Below the pieces are notes generated by a model, which was given only the letters and a program-made list of their open reading frames with translations, was not told the origin of the DNA and did no database searches. Shown here one piece after another: positions 1 through 8,882 of a stretch of DNA of 64,000 nucleotides. Both the position numbers and the translations under genes were made by a program. The stretch comes from Verrucomicrobium sp. GAS474. Lineage in GTDB: Bacteria > Verrucomicrobiota > Verrucomicrobiia > Methylacidiphilales > GAS474. The stretch lies in the NCBI RefSeq assembly GCF_900105685.1, contig NZ_LT629781.1, positions 2,356,001-2,420,000 on the forward strand. Reading direction: 5' to 3'. Numbering within the stretch: the stretch's first letter is position 1; every line of letters starts with the position of its first letter.

Positions 1-1
1 G

Positions 2-115
2 TTCCTGATCGATTACCGGCTCGGCTTCGTGGTGGGGGAACTCCACAACCGGAACGAGATCACGACTTCCGATTTCAAGGAAAAGGCGGCCGCGCCGGTC
101 GCCGGGAAGAATTGA
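2..115 (+). CDS. C-terminal end of an unidentified protein (cut by window start)
   Basis: An open frame enters from the left edge and ends in TGA at 113-115, giving 37 residues. The tail ends in a Lys/Ala-rich stretch (FKEKAAAPVAGKN). The segment before it (LIDYRLGFVVGELHNRNEI) has alternating hydrophobic and polar residues, as in the last strand of a beta-rich or outer-membrane protein, but this is too little to name a family. It converges on queH nine bases further on with no obvious terminator between them. Confidence 0.5.
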   Translation, partial: FLIDYRLGFVVGELHNRNEITTSDFKEKAAAPVAGKN

Positions 116-124
116 GGCGCGGTC

Positions 125-823
125 TTAACCGCCCTCGCCCTTGGAGTCGGCTCCGTACCAGTCTTTTCCGATGACGACCTTGTCCCGGCCCTGGCTGGTC
201 CGCCATTTGTTCGTGTCGCGGAGGGAGTAGACGCAGCCGCAGTACTGCTGGGCGTAGAATTCCTCCCGCTTGCTGATGTCGAGCATCCGGTCGGCGCCGC
301 CCTTCTTCCGCCAGTTGTGGGTCCAGTAGCTGACGTCGGCGTAGCGGGCCGCGGCGCGAACGCCGCTGGCGTTGATCTGGTTCATGTCCTTCCAGCGGGA
401 GAGGCCGAGGCAGCTGGTGATGACCTTGAAGCCGTTCTCGTGGGCGTAGAGGGCGGTCCGCTCGAAGCGCATGTCGAAGCAGGCGGTGCAGCGTTCGCCC
501 TTCTCGGGGGCCCATTCCATTCCCTTGACGCGGGCGAACCAGTTGTCGGTGTCGTAGTCGGCGTCGACGAAGGGGATGCCGAGTTTCTCGGCGAAGCGGA
601 TGTTCTCGGTCTTCCGCAGCTCGTATTCCTCCCGGGGGTGGATGTTCGGGTTGTAGAAGTAGATGGTGTAGCGGATCCCCGAGGCGAGCATCGCCTCCAT
701 CACCTCCCCGGCGCAGGGGGCGCAGCACGAATGGAGCAGCACGTCCTTTTCCCCGCCGGGGGCGTGGAGGACGGGACGCTCGAAGTCGGGAACGGGCGGG
801 GGCTGGGGCGCTTCGGAACTCAT
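125..823 (-). CDS. queH: Epoxyqueuosine reductase QueH
   Basis: Reduces epoxyqueuosine to queuosine in tRNA, the last step of queuosine synthesis; QueH (formerly DUF208) is a non-homologous substitute for the cobalamin enzyme QueG. The 232-residue protein carries the family's cysteines: HSCCAPC at residues 31-37 (C33, C34, C37), a CTAC pair at 112-115 and QQYCGC at 192-197, which hold the iron-sulfur cluster and extra iron in this family. An S-x-W-K-D-M-N-Q segment near 142-149 is also typical. It is the last gene of a minus-strand run following the FMN oxidase by 43 bp. The start is ATG at 823. No other queuosine gene is in the window. Confidence 0.93.
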   Translation of the reverse strand: MSSEAPQPPPVPDFERPVLHAPGGEKDVLLHSCCAPCAGEVMEAMLASGIRYTIYFYNPNIHPREEYELRKTENIRFAEKLGIPFVDADYDTDNWFARVKGMEWAPEKGERCTACFDMRFERTALYAHENGFKVITSCLGLSRWKDMNQINASGVRAAARYADVSYWTHNWRKKGGADRMLDISKREEFYAQQYCGCVYSLRDTNKWRTSQGRDKVVIGKDWYGADSKGEGG

Positions 824-866
824 GGGACGGAGGAACCTACCTCCCTTGGGCTCCCTTTACGAGTCC

Positions 867-1958
867 TTACTTTTTCCAGAGAACCGACGGGGAGATATCG
901 GCGATCCGGGCGCAGCCGGTGAGGGCCATCGCCATCGCCAGCTCGGTGCGGAGGATGGTGACGGCGTGGGCGACGCCGAGCGGGCCCGCCGCCGCGAGGG
1001 CAAAGAGATAGGGACGGCCGATCAGGACGGCGTTCGCGCCGAGGGCCAGCGCCTTCACGATGTCGGTGCCCCGCCGGATGCCGCCGTCGAGGAGGAGGGG
1101 GATCTGCCCCGCGACGCGGTCGGCGATCGGGGGGAGGGCCTCGATGGTGGCGGGGAGGGTGTCGAGGGTCCTCCCGCCGTGGTTCGAGACGACGAGGCCG
1201 GAGACGCCTTCCTTCAGCGCCAGGGCGGCGTCGTCGGGGGAGAGGACGCCTTTCAGGAGGATCGGCAGCGGGGTGAGGGAGCGGAGCCACGCGATGTCCT
1301 TCCACGTCGGGGCGAAGGCGAGGAGTTCCTCCAGGCCGCCGCCGGCGAACGTGGGGGCGGGGGGATAGCCCGCCAGGTTGGCCGCGCCGACGCCGGGCGG
1401 GAGGGCGAAGCCGGCCCGCTGCTGCCGGTTCCGGGGGCCGTTCACCGGGGCGTCGACGGTGACGACGAGGGCCTGGTAGCCCGCCGCCTCGGCGCGGCGG
1501 ACGAGGTCGGCGGTGACGGCGCGGTCGGGCCGGAAATAAAGCTGGAACCAGAGCGGCGAGGGCGCCTCGGCCTGGCGGGCGATTTCCTCCAAGGGGACGC
1601 TGGCCTCGGTGCTGACGATCATCCCGGCCCCGCCGGCCGCGGCCCCGAGGGCGGTGGCGAGTTCCCCGTCGGGATGGGCCATCTTCTGGTAGGCGACGGG
1701 GGCGAGGAGGAGCGGGGCGGCGTGGATCTTCCCGAAGAGGGTCGTCCGCGTGTCGATGCCGGGGAGGTCGACGAGGGCGCGGCCCTGGAGGAGGAGGGTG
1801 TCGAAGGCCTCGCGGTTCCGCCGCAGGGTGATCTCGTCGGCGACGCCGCCCGCGTAATAGGCCCAGGCTCCCTCGGAGAGGCGCTCCCTGGCGAAGGGCT
1901 CGTAATCGGCGACGGCGGCGATCTGGGCCGGGATGGGGTTGAGGAAGGGGAGGGACAT
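867..1958 (-). CDS. FMN-dependent alpha-hydroxy-acid oxidizing protein (lactate/glycolate oxidase family)
   Basis: Oxidises a small L-2-hydroxy acid (lactate, glycolate or similar) using FMN in a TIM barrel. Visible family marks in order: YYAGGVADE near the N-terminus, the catalytic-His segment VSNHGGRTLDT, and the phosphate-binding end LLDGGIRRGTD followed by GANAVLIGRP. At 363 residues it has the usual length. A longer frame runs upstream to 2063, but its first 35 residues are Pro/Ser-rich and overlap the coding end of the DUF2723 gene, so I chose the ATG at 1958 (MSLPFLNP). Only 13 bp separate it from the upstream gene, so they are probably co-transcribed. The exact substrate cannot be read from sequence. 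Confidence 0.88.
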   Translation of the reverse strand: MSLPFLNPIPAQIAAVADYEPFARERLSEGAWAYYAGGVADEITLRRNREAFDTLLLQGRALVDLPGIDTRTTLFGKIHAAPLLLAPVAYQKMAHPDGELATALGAAAGGAGMIVSTEASVPLEEIARQAEAPSPLWFQLYFRPDRAVTADLVRRAEAAGYQALVVTVDAPVNGPRNRQQRAGFALPPGVGAANLAGYPPAPTFAGGGLEELLAFAPTWKDIAWLRSLTPLPILLKGVLSPDDAALALKEGVSGLVVSNHGGRTLDTLPATIEALPPIADRVAGQIPLLLDGGIRRGTDIVKALALGANAVLIGRPYLFALAAAGPLGVAHAVTILRTELAMAMALTGCARIADISPSVLWKK

Positions 1959-1971
1959 GGCGGGGCGGAAC

Positions 1972-4900
1972 TTAGCGCGTGGGTTGGGGGGAGGGAGGGG
2001 CGGCGGGGAGGGCGATGCTTTGGAAGGCGGGGGTCTCGCGGTAGGGGTCCCAGGCCGGATCATCGGTGAGGGCGGCGCGGATCGGCGTGTCGCCTCCCTT
2101 CATCGCCAGGGCGGCGGCGAGGTCGCGGAAGGCTTCCTCGGGATGCTGGGCGTTGGCGTGGATGGCGGCGGCCTGGTAGCGGAGGGAGATGTCGCCGGGG
2201 TGGAGGCGGGCCTGGGCGGCGACGATCGGCTCGATGAGGTAGGCCTCGCCCGAGTCGACGAAGGGACGGGAGAACGTGGCGAGATCCTGGGGGGAAAGGC
2301 TTTCCCGGGCGAGGATCTGGCCGAGGAGGGTGGCGGCCTCGGGCATCTTTTGCCGGGTGATGTAGGCGGAGAAGAGCCGGTTGTAGGGGGCCGGGTCGGG
2401 GGAACGGGGGTTCGCCGCGATGGCGGCGAGGTCGATCCGTTCCTGCGCGGCCAGCTTGCGGAAGACGGCGATGCGGATGGGGAGTTTCTCGAACTCGGCG
2501 CTCCGGGGGTCGTCGAGCATCGCGGCGCGGGTCAGGGCCTCGGCCTCGTCGAAGCGGTCGACGGAGAGGAGGAAGCAGACCTTGCGGATGACGGCCTCGG
2601 GCATGAAGGGGGAAAGCTGGAGGGCCTCGTCGTAGGCCTCGAGGGTCTCCTCGGTCAGGTGGCGGTAGGCGTAGGCGTTCCCGATGGAGAGGCGGAGCTT
2701 GGAGAAGGATACGCGCGCGTCGTCGTCGTCGAGGAAGGCGGGATCGGCGAGGAAGCGGGCGACGAGGGCCTTCCAATAGGCGCGGTCCCGGGCGATCGCC
2801 TCGGGCGGGATCGCGGCGAGGGGGGTACTCTCGATCTTGAGGATGAGCCCGGCAGGGACGAGGCGGGGATACATCCAGAGGATCGGGAAGCTTTCCTCGA
2901 CGTAGAAGGCGTGGCGGTCCTTGTTCCGCTCGAAGAGGAGGCGGGAGAGGTCGGAGTTCGTCTGGAAGGCCTGTTCCTGCATCGGCCGCTTCGCGCGGAG
3001 GGCCGAGTCCATCGAGTTCGTCAGGTCTTCCAGCGTCGGCATCCGGAGGCCCTCGGCGGGGTAGGCGCGGTCGCGGCCGAGCCATTTCTCGAAGGCGTCG
3101 TATTTCGTGATCCGCTCGCCGACGTCGTATTGGTCGGCGAGGTAGCGGAGGTACCAGCCGTCGGCGAGGGCGTTCTGGGTGATGAGGTAGAGGTCGGAGC
3201 GGTCGAAGGAGGGATCGCGCTTCCAGCGGGCGGGTTCCCTGCTCTCGCAGAAGATCATGAAGGTGGGGACGAAGCGGCCCGGATCGGTCCCGCCGAAGAC
3301 GACGGCCCCCTTCTCGAGCGGGCGGAGCATCTCGGTCCCGTATTCCCAGCCGAACCAGTGGCCCCGCTGGGTCGAGGTCGCGTAATTCGTCCCGAAGGGC
3401 AGGAGGCCGAGGAGGGGGGCGAGCGCGTAGAGGGAGACCGGGAGGTCGGGGGAATAGCGGCGCAGGGCGAGGATCCCCCCGGCGACGCCGTAGCCCATCG
3501 CGATGGCGAAGATGCAATGGGCGGGAAGGTAGAACTCCCGGCGGATCTTCCACGTCAGCTTGTCCCAGGCCGGGGGCGGGGCCATGAGGGTGAGGAAGAA
3601 GGAGAGGAAGAGGAAGGCGACGCCGAGGAAGAAGAGCCACCGCCGGGGGCCGGGGGCGAGGTCGCCGAAGAGGAAGAGGCTGAGGAAGGCGAGGAGGCAG
3701 AGGGGGAGGGTGAAGTTGTCGACGAGGCCCTCGAAGTAGGGGACGACCGACTTTGCCGTCAGGAAGAGGCGGCTCTCCTTCGGGGCGACGTCGGTCTCGG
3801 CGACCTCGGCGGGGGCGGCGGTGCCGACGATGGGGCCGATGCTTGTCTCGATCAGGTTCGTCAGGTTGTCGGCGTACTGGCCCCGGCTGACGGCGTGGAA
3901 GAAGCCCGAGGTCTCCCGCGCGTAGCTCCAGTTCATCGGCGGATTCGTCGAGGAGTAGAGGGGCATGACGAGGTAGGGAAGGAGGCCGAGGCCGACGAGG
4001 AAGAGGGCCTTCACGATGAAGCCCCAGTCGAGCCGGGAGAGGGCGATCGCGCCGCCGACGAGGGCGAAGAGGCCGAGGAGGACCGCCCCGCTCGTCGTCT
4101 GGAGCTCGAACCAGCCGCCCAGCCCCCACGCGACGACGGCGGCGGGGAGGACCCCGGAAAGCGCGCCGAGGACGAGGCGCGGCACGCTCCGCCGCTCGTT
4201 CCGGAGCGCCCCGCGCCAGAGGGCGATGGCGACGACGAGGGCAAGGAGGAGGAACTCGAAGCGTTGGGCGCTCTTCTGGAGGAGGGGGTCGGCGGAGAGC
4301 CAGGCGAGGCCGGCGAGGACGGCTCCGCCGATGAAGAGGTAGGCGACGAGGAAATCGAGGAGGAAGCCGGGGCGGGTCCGCCAGACGGCGAGGGGGAAGA
4401 CGAACATCAGCATCAGGAGGCCGTGATGGTTCGAGAGGCCGAAGGCGAAGGAGAAGAGGGTGGCGAGGAGCCAGCCCGTCCGCTCCGGGGCCTGGCACCA
4501 GCGATAGAAGGAGATCAGGATGCCGAGGAGGAGGAGGGCGTTGAGGGGGTAGACCTCGGCGATCACCGACTGGGTCCACATGACGTCGCTGAAGGCGATG
4601 GTGAGGCCCGCCGCGAGGCCCGAGGCGAGGGGAAGGAGCCGGGGCGGGAGCTGCGCCTCGGCGTCGCGCCCGCCGCAGAGCCACTTCACCGAATCGGCGA
4701 CGAGCCACGCCACCATCCCGCTGGCCGCCGCGCCGAAGAGGGCCGAGGAGAGATGGACCCGCCAGGCGACGTTGCCGAAGGGGATGAGGGCGGAGAAGAG
4801 GTGGGCGAGGGTCGTCCAGAGCGGATAGCCGGGGGAGTGGGGGACGCCGAGGGTGACGGCGGCGGTGAGGAGTTCCCCCGAGTCCTCGAGCGTGACGCTG

Positions 4901-5022
4901 GGGGCGAGGGTGTAGACGTAGGTGGCGAAGGCGGAGAGGAAGACGATCAACCCGGCGGTGAGGGGAATGGAGAGAAGGAAGAGGCGTCCACCGAGACGGA
5001 GCGGGAAGGGGGGGGTATTCAC
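1972..5022 (-). CDS. DUF2723 multi-pass membrane protein with C-terminal TPR-like region
   Basis: A 1016-residue inner-membrane protein. Residues about 15-110 match the start of DUF2723 (TLAPSVTLEDSGELLTAA, then GVPHSPGYPLWT), a family related to GT39/O-mannosyltransferase-type glycosyltransferases; the acidic ED after the first membrane helix is where such enzymes place a catalytic acid. Many hydrophobic segments follow to about residue 560, then a soluble region with helical TPR-like repeats (AYRHLTEETLEAYDEAL and similar) fills the C-terminal third. A role in transferring a lipid-linked sugar to a surface acceptor is inferred from fold only. Start is GTG at 5022. It sits in a minus-strand run with the glycosylase 21 bp upstream and the oxidase 13 bp downstream. 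Confidence 0.85.
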   Translation of the reverse strand: MNTPPFPLRLGGRLFLLSIPLTAGLIVFLSAFATYVYTLAPSVTLEDSGELLTAAVTLGVPHSPGYPLWTTLAHLFSALIPFGNVAWRVHLSSALFGAAASGMVAWLVADSVKWLCGGRDAEAQLPPRLLPLASGLAAGLTIAFSDVMWTQSVIAEVYPLNALLLLGILISFYRWCQAPERTGWLLATLFSFAFGLSNHHGLLMLMFVFPLAVWRTRPGFLLDFLVAYLFIGGAVLAGLAWLSADPLLQKSAQRFEFLLLALVVAIALWRGALRNERRSVPRLVLGALSGVLPAAVVAWGLGGWFELQTTSGAVLLGLFALVGGAIALSRLDWGFIVKALFLVGLGLLPYLVMPLYSSTNPPMNWSYARETSGFFHAVSRGQYADNLTNLIETSIGPIVGTAAPAEVAETDVAPKESRLFLTAKSVVPYFEGLVDNFTLPLCLLAFLSLFLFGDLAPGPRRWLFFLGVAFLFLSFFLTLMAPPPAWDKLTWKIRREFYLPAHCIFAIAMGYGVAGGILALRRYSPDLPVSLYALAPLLGLLPFGTNYATSTQRGHWFGWEYGTEMLRPLEKGAVVFGGTDPGRFVPTFMIFCESREPARWKRDPSFDRSDLYLITQNALADGWYLRYLADQYDVGERITKYDAFEKWLGRDRAYPAEGLRMPTLEDLTNSMDSALRAKRPMQEQAFQTNSDLSRLLFERNKDRHAFYVEESFPILWMYPRLVPAGLILKIESTPLAAIPPEAIARDRAYWKALVARFLADPAFLDDDDARVSFSKLRLSIGNAYAYRHLTEETLEAYDEALQLSPFMPEAVIRKVCFLLSVDRFDEAEALTRAAMLDDPRSAEFEKLPIRIAVFRKLAAQERIDLAAIAANPRSPDPAPYNRLFSAYITRQKMPEAATLLGQILARESLSPQDLATFSRPFVDSGEAYLIEPIVAAQARLHPGDISLRYQAAAIHANAQHPEEAFRDLAAALAMKGGDTPIRAALTDDPAWDPYRETPAFQSIALPAAPPSPQPTR

Positions 5023-5043
5023 ACTAAGGAGCGAGGAGGGCTT

Positions 5044-6045
5044 TTAGTGTAATCGGCTTTTCTTCGGCTTCGATTTCTTTTTTGGCGCTTTCTTTTTCGG
5101 CGGGTCCATCGCCTCGGGCGGGCGGGCGGTGCGGACCCAGTGGAAGAGGTATTGCTGGGCGTGGCCGCGCCACGGGCCGAAGTGGGTCTCGGCGAAGCGT
5201 TGGAGCCGCTCCTTCGACGGGAGCTTTTTCCCCCGGAAATAGAGGCGGCGGAGGATGCGCTCGACCCAGACGTCGATGGGGAAGGCCTCGGGGCGGCCGT
5301 AGCCGAAGAGGAGGACGCAGTCGGCGATCTTCGGGCCGACGCCGGGGAGGGTCACCAATCGGGCGCGGGCCTCGTCGGTGGGGAGGTGTTCGAGCGCGGC
5401 GAGGTCGACCTTCCCGGCGGCGACGGCGACGGCGGTGCCGTGGAGCCCCTTCGCGCGGAAGCCGAGGCGGCAGCGGCGGAGCGCCTCCTCTCCGGCGGCG
5501 GCGAGGGCGGCGGGCGTGGGGAAGGCGTGGAAGCCGGGAGCGACCTCGGCGCCGAAGGTGCGGCGGAGGTCCATGTGGATCGCCTCGATCTGGGGGACCT
5601 GCTTCACGGCGGAGCAGATGAAGGTGGCGAGGGTTTCCCACGCCTCCTGCCGGACGATCCGCATGCCGCCGCAATAGGCGAGGGCGCGGGCCATCCACGG
5701 ATCGTCGGGGAAGGAGGCGAGGAGGGCTTCGACGTCGAGGCCGTGGTTGAAGTAGCGGGCCGCTGCGGCGGGGGTGGCGGTCGGGCTGTGGACGGTGTGC
5801 TCCTTCTCCCCCTCGACGAGGAGGAAGGGATGGGGTCCCGACATGCCGCGCCAGACCCGCTTTCCCCCCACCGTGACGGCCGACCAGCAGAAGGCCTGCC
5901 CGCAGCGGAGCGTCGCGAGGGGATCGAGGAACGTGGCGGGAAGGGTAAGGACGAGGGGCCAGTCGGGAAGGCCGTCGAGGGCGGGCAGGGCGGGGGTTGA
6001 CCGAAGGGGGTTCGTTGGGACACTCTGTGCGGCGTGATGCGTCAT
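5044..6045 (-). CDS. ogg: 8-oxoguanine DNA glycosylase (OGG1-like, HhH-GPD)
   Basis: Excises oxidised guanine from DNA and cleaves the abasic site. The 333-residue protein has an OGG-type N-terminal domain (LRCGQAFCW, then VWRGMSGPHPF), followed by the helix-hairpin-helix. The HhH reads LPGVGPKIADC, whose Lys corresponds to the catalytic Lys of human OGG1, and FPIDVWVERIL supplies the conserved Asp. The tail is very Lys-rich (PKKKAPKKKSKPKK), unusual and possibly DNA-binding. The ATG at 6045 is chosen: the frame extends to 6186, but that part is basic low-complexity sequence lying antisense to the neighbouring signal peptide. With this start the gene overlaps the divergent exported-protein gene by 9 bp. 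It heads the minus-strand run ending at queH. Confidence 0.88.
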   Translation of the reverse strand: MTHHAAQSVPTNPLRSTPALPALDGLPDWPLVLTLPATFLDPLATLRCGQAFCWSAVTVGGKRVWRGMSGPHPFLLVEGEKEHTVHSPTATPAAAARYFNHGLDVEALLASFPDDPWMARALAYCGGMRIVRQEAWETLATFICSAVKQVPQIEAIHMDLRRTFGAEVAPGFHAFPTPAALAAAGEEALRRCRLGFRAKGLHGTAVAVAAGKVDLAALEHLPTDEARARLVTLPGVGPKIADCVLLFGYGRPEAFPIDVWVERILRRLYFRGKKLPSKERLQRFAETHFGPWRGHAQQYLFHWVRTARPPEAMDPPKKKAPKKKSKPKKSRLH

Positions 6046-6993
6046 CGCCTGGCTTTGTGCGGAGGAAGTTCCCCGGCGACGCGTGCCTTGGCGCTCGGTG
6101 TTCTTGCCCTCGCTCTTGGTCTGACCGCTCTTACCCTTGCCCATGCCGAAGACGTTCCGGCAAACCCGGCCTCCGGTCAAAGCCAAAGCCTGAATTCAGG
6201 CCAGCCGCTCTCCCATGCGCTTCCGCCCCGGGTCGAGATCCTTTCCCCGGAAAACGAGGCGGTGGTCGAGGGGGCGGCGACCCTCGTCAGCGTCGGGGTC
6301 GACCATCTGCCCCCCGTCCCCGCCGGGTGCGCCCCGCTGCGGGTGATCCTCGACAACCAGGCCCCGATCGACATCGACGACCCGGCGGTCCCCCTCGGCC
6401 TGCCGAACCTCACCGAAGGGGGCCATTTCCTCCGCGTCTACGCCATCGACGGGGAGGGACGGATGCTCGGGAACGGCGAGGCCTTCGCCTCCTCGCGCTT
6501 CTTCGTCCACCGCCGCGATTTCCAGAACGCCCTCGTCCCGGGGACGCCGTGGCTGACGGTGAACGATCCCGCCGGGGGGACGCTCTTCACCGAGGAGGCG
6601 GGGAAACTCGGCCTCCCCTCGGCGAAGCTGGCCCTCGATTTCCTCGTCCAGGGGGAGGGGGCCTCCGAATGCCTGATCCATTACCGCCTCAATCACCGGG
6701 ACACGACGGTCCCCGTGGGGAAGAAGATAGTCTGGAACGACCTGAAGGCAGGCCGCTACACCCTGATGGTCGAGCTCCTCGGGGCGAACGGATTACCCGT
6801 CCAGGGGATCTTCAACCAGGTGGAGCGGACCTTCGACGTCCAGACACCGGTGAAAGCCCTTTCCCTCGTCCCCGTCCCCTCCTCGGCGGCAGCAACGACA
6901 CCCGCCGCGCCCGCCTCGACGAGTGCCGGGGCGACATCCGCCGCGCCGACGGCCCCTGCCCGGACGGCGGGGCCGAAGAAGAAGGGCGAGTAA
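6037..6993 (+). CDS. Exported protein of unknown function
   Basis: The N-terminus is a classic signal peptide: a short basic stretch, then a leucine/alanine core (RALALGVLALALGLTALTLAHA) with cleavage likely after AHA near residue 39. The mature part begins with PRVEILSPENEAVVEG, as in bacterial Ig-like or cell-surface domains that bracket 'structure of loss/gain' segments, and has two repeated beta-rich halves. The last 50 residues are an Ala/Pro/Thr-rich linker ending in PKKKGE. The start is ambiguous: GTG at 6034 and ATG at 6037 are adjacent. Function is unknown; a periplasmic or surface location is inferred. It overlaps the divergent ogg start by 9 bp, so the two promoters must lie inside each other's coding regions. 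Confidence 0.75.
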   Translation: MRHRLALCGGSSPATRALALGVLALALGLTALTLAHAEDVPANPASGQSQSLNSGQPLSHALPPRVEILSPENEAVVEGAATLVSVGVDHLPPVPAGCAPLRVILDNQAPIDIDDPAVPLGLPNLTEGGHFLRVYAIDGEGRMLGNGEAFASSRFFVHRRDFQNALVPGTPWLTVNDPAGGTLFTEEAGKLGLPSAKLALDFLVQGEGASECLIHYRLNHRDTTVPVGKKIVWNDLKAGRYTLMVELLGANGLPVQGIFNQVERTFDVQTPVKALSLVPVPSSAAATTPAAPASTSAGATSAAPTAPARTAGPKKKGE

Positions 6994-7000
6994 GCGAACT

Positions 7001-8734
7001 TTAGCCCCGGCCCGTCGCGGAGATCAGCCGGGTGCAGGCGGCGATGCGGGCGCCCGAATCGGGATCGTCCCGGTAGGCGGAGAGGGAGCGGTCGAGGCGC
7101 TGGCTCCAGTTGCTCGCCCCGCTCGAGCCGGGTTCGTTGAAGCGTTGGCGGCTGCCGAAGAGGTCGGTGATCATGAAGACCGCGAGCCAGCAGGGCGTCT
7201 GGAGGAGGACCTCCATGAAGCGGGCATGGAGCTGCGGCGTGAAGGTGCGCGGCATCTCGATCGGGTCCATCCCCAGCCACTCGGCCAGGCGGCTGATCTC
7301 CCGCCAGCCCTCGTCGCCGTCCGGTCCCGTCCAGTGGGCGACCATGTCGGTGTAGAGCGTCGCCAGCGGCTGGTGGTCGTGGGTCGCGTAGGTGACGAGG
7401 TTGATCGGGGGGTAGGTCGACTGGCGCTTGAGGGAGCGGTCCTCGTCGGAGACCCGCTCGAAGTGGGGGATGGTGAAGCCGGCGATCCCGAGGTTGTGGA
7501 GGAGCGGGCGGACGTAGTCGGGGACGACGCCGAGGTCCTCGGCGATCACGCGCGCGTTCTTCGCCTGCTTCGCCGCCTCGAGGATCACCGAGAGGAGGTG
7601 GAACCCCTCCTCGGCGTTGAGGAGGGCGTTCTCCTCGGGCGCGTCGGGACGGGGGAGGAACTGGGGCAGGCGGCCGCCGGTCTTCTCCGCCGCCTCGGCC
7701 TCGGAGAGGTCGGTGAACTCGGCATTGCGCTCCGGCACCCAGGGGAAGGAGTAGATGCGGAAGAAGCCGAGGACGTGGTCGATGCGGAAGGCGTGGAAGA
7801 CGCGGCAGGTGAGGGCGACGCGCTGCCGCCACCAGTCGAAGTCCCGCGCCTCGTGGCGGTCCCACGCGTAGAGGGGGATGCCCCAGTTCTGGCCCCAGCG
7901 GGCGGTGAACTGGTCGGTCTGGAAGAAGCGTTCCGGCGGGGCGCCGCCCGACCAGTCGAGGTCGAAGAGCTCCTGGTCGGCCCAGACGTCGGCGCTGTAG
8001 CGGCTGACGCCGAACGGGATGTCCCCCATCAGCTCGACGCCCGCCTTGTCCGCATGGAACTTCGTCTTCTCCCACTGGGCGTAGGCGATCCACTGGACGT
8101 AGGCGTGGAAGCTGCGGTCCCGGGCGACGTTCGCCTTCTCCGCCGCGGAGAGGGTGCCGATCCACGCCTTCGCGGCGGCGGGGGTCCGGATCCCCTCGTT
8201 CCAGAGGGGCCAGCGGGCGTCGCCGTGATGGAGGTCGAGGAGGGTGCGGAAGAGGGTGTAGGGATCGAGCCACGCCTCGTTGTCGTGGCGGAACGTGTCG
8301 AACTCGGCCTTCTGCGCCGCCGTGCCGTTGGCGAGGAACTCCGCGTGGGCGAGGCTGAGGAGGCCGAGCTTGATCCGCTTCACGTGGGGATAGTCGACGA
8401 AGGGGCCGGCGAGTTCCCAGCGGGTCGCCTCGGGGGCGACGGCCTGGAGGTGGAGGGGGAGGAGGCCGGGCACCTCGGCGGGGGAGAGGCGGAGGAGCGC
8501 CGGATCGAGGGCGACGGAGCTGATCGCGTTGTACGGGCTGTTGTCGCCGCCGGTCTCGTTCACCGGGAGGATCTGGAGGATGCGGAATTTCTGGGCCGCG
8601 CAGAAGTCGATGGCCGAGCGCATCGAGACGGCGTCGCCGATCCCCAGCTCCCCGACTTCGCCGCCGCCCTCCTCCCTCAGGGCAAAGACGGGGATGAGGA
8701 GGCCGGCCGATTTCGAGGTGGTGCTGGAAAACAT
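7001..8734 (-). CDS. malQ: 4-alpha-glucanotransferase (GH77)
   Basis: Transfers maltooligosaccharide segments between glucans (amylomaltase, disproportionating enzyme); acts in cytoplasmic glycogen or maltodextrin turnover. GH77 catalytic features are present: RIDHVLGF (nucleophile Asp), IAEDLGVVP (acid/base Glu) and ATHDHQPL (third Asp). The N-terminal part has LQILPVNETGGDNSPY, the family's entry motif. Length is 577 residues, normal for the short form. The frame continues upstream to 8884, but the ATG at 8734 (MFSSTTSKS) places the first conserved segment correctly and the extension is Ser/Pro-rich. It is convergent with the exported protein (7 bp gap) and divergent from chdC. No glycogen synthase or phosphorylase gene is in the window. 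Confidence 0.92.
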   Translation of the reverse strand: MFSSTTSKSAGLLIPVFALREEGGGEVGELGIGDAVSMRSAIDFCAAQKFRILQILPVNETGGDNSPYNAISSVALDPALLRLSPAEVPGLLPLHLQAVAPEATRWELAGPFVDYPHVKRIKLGLLSLAHAEFLANGTAAQKAEFDTFRHDNEAWLDPYTLFRTLLDLHHGDARWPLWNEGIRTPAAAKAWIGTLSAAEKANVARDRSFHAYVQWIAYAQWEKTKFHADKAGVELMGDIPFGVSRYSADVWADQELFDLDWSGGAPPERFFQTDQFTARWGQNWGIPLYAWDRHEARDFDWWRQRVALTCRVFHAFRIDHVLGFFRIYSFPWVPERNAEFTDLSEAEAAEKTGGRLPQFLPRPDAPEENALLNAEEGFHLLSVILEAAKQAKNARVIAEDLGVVPDYVRPLLHNLGIAGFTIPHFERVSDEDRSLKRQSTYPPINLVTYATHDHQPLATLYTDMVAHWTGPDGDEGWREISRLAEWLGMDPIEMPRTFTPQLHARFMEVLLQTPCWLAVFMITDLFGSRQRFNEPGSSGASNWSQRLDRSLSAYRDDPDSGARIAACTRLISATGRG

Positions 8735-8882
8735 GGGGGTGGGGGGAGGAGAGTCTAACGAGTATGGCACCACATCGGGGGATTTCAATGAGGGAACCGG
8801 GGAAACCCCGGCTGCGGCAATTTCGATTAACCCGATTGAATTGGAGAATTGCGCCCGGGGGGAAGCGGGATAACCTGTCGGC

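Noticed and set aside
1933-5052. A 1039-residue open frame on plus strand, antisense to the DUF2723 gene
   Set aside because: It is Glu/Gly-rich with no recognisable motif. The minus frame has clear membrane helices and DUF2723 motifs. Such long antisense frames are expected at high GC.
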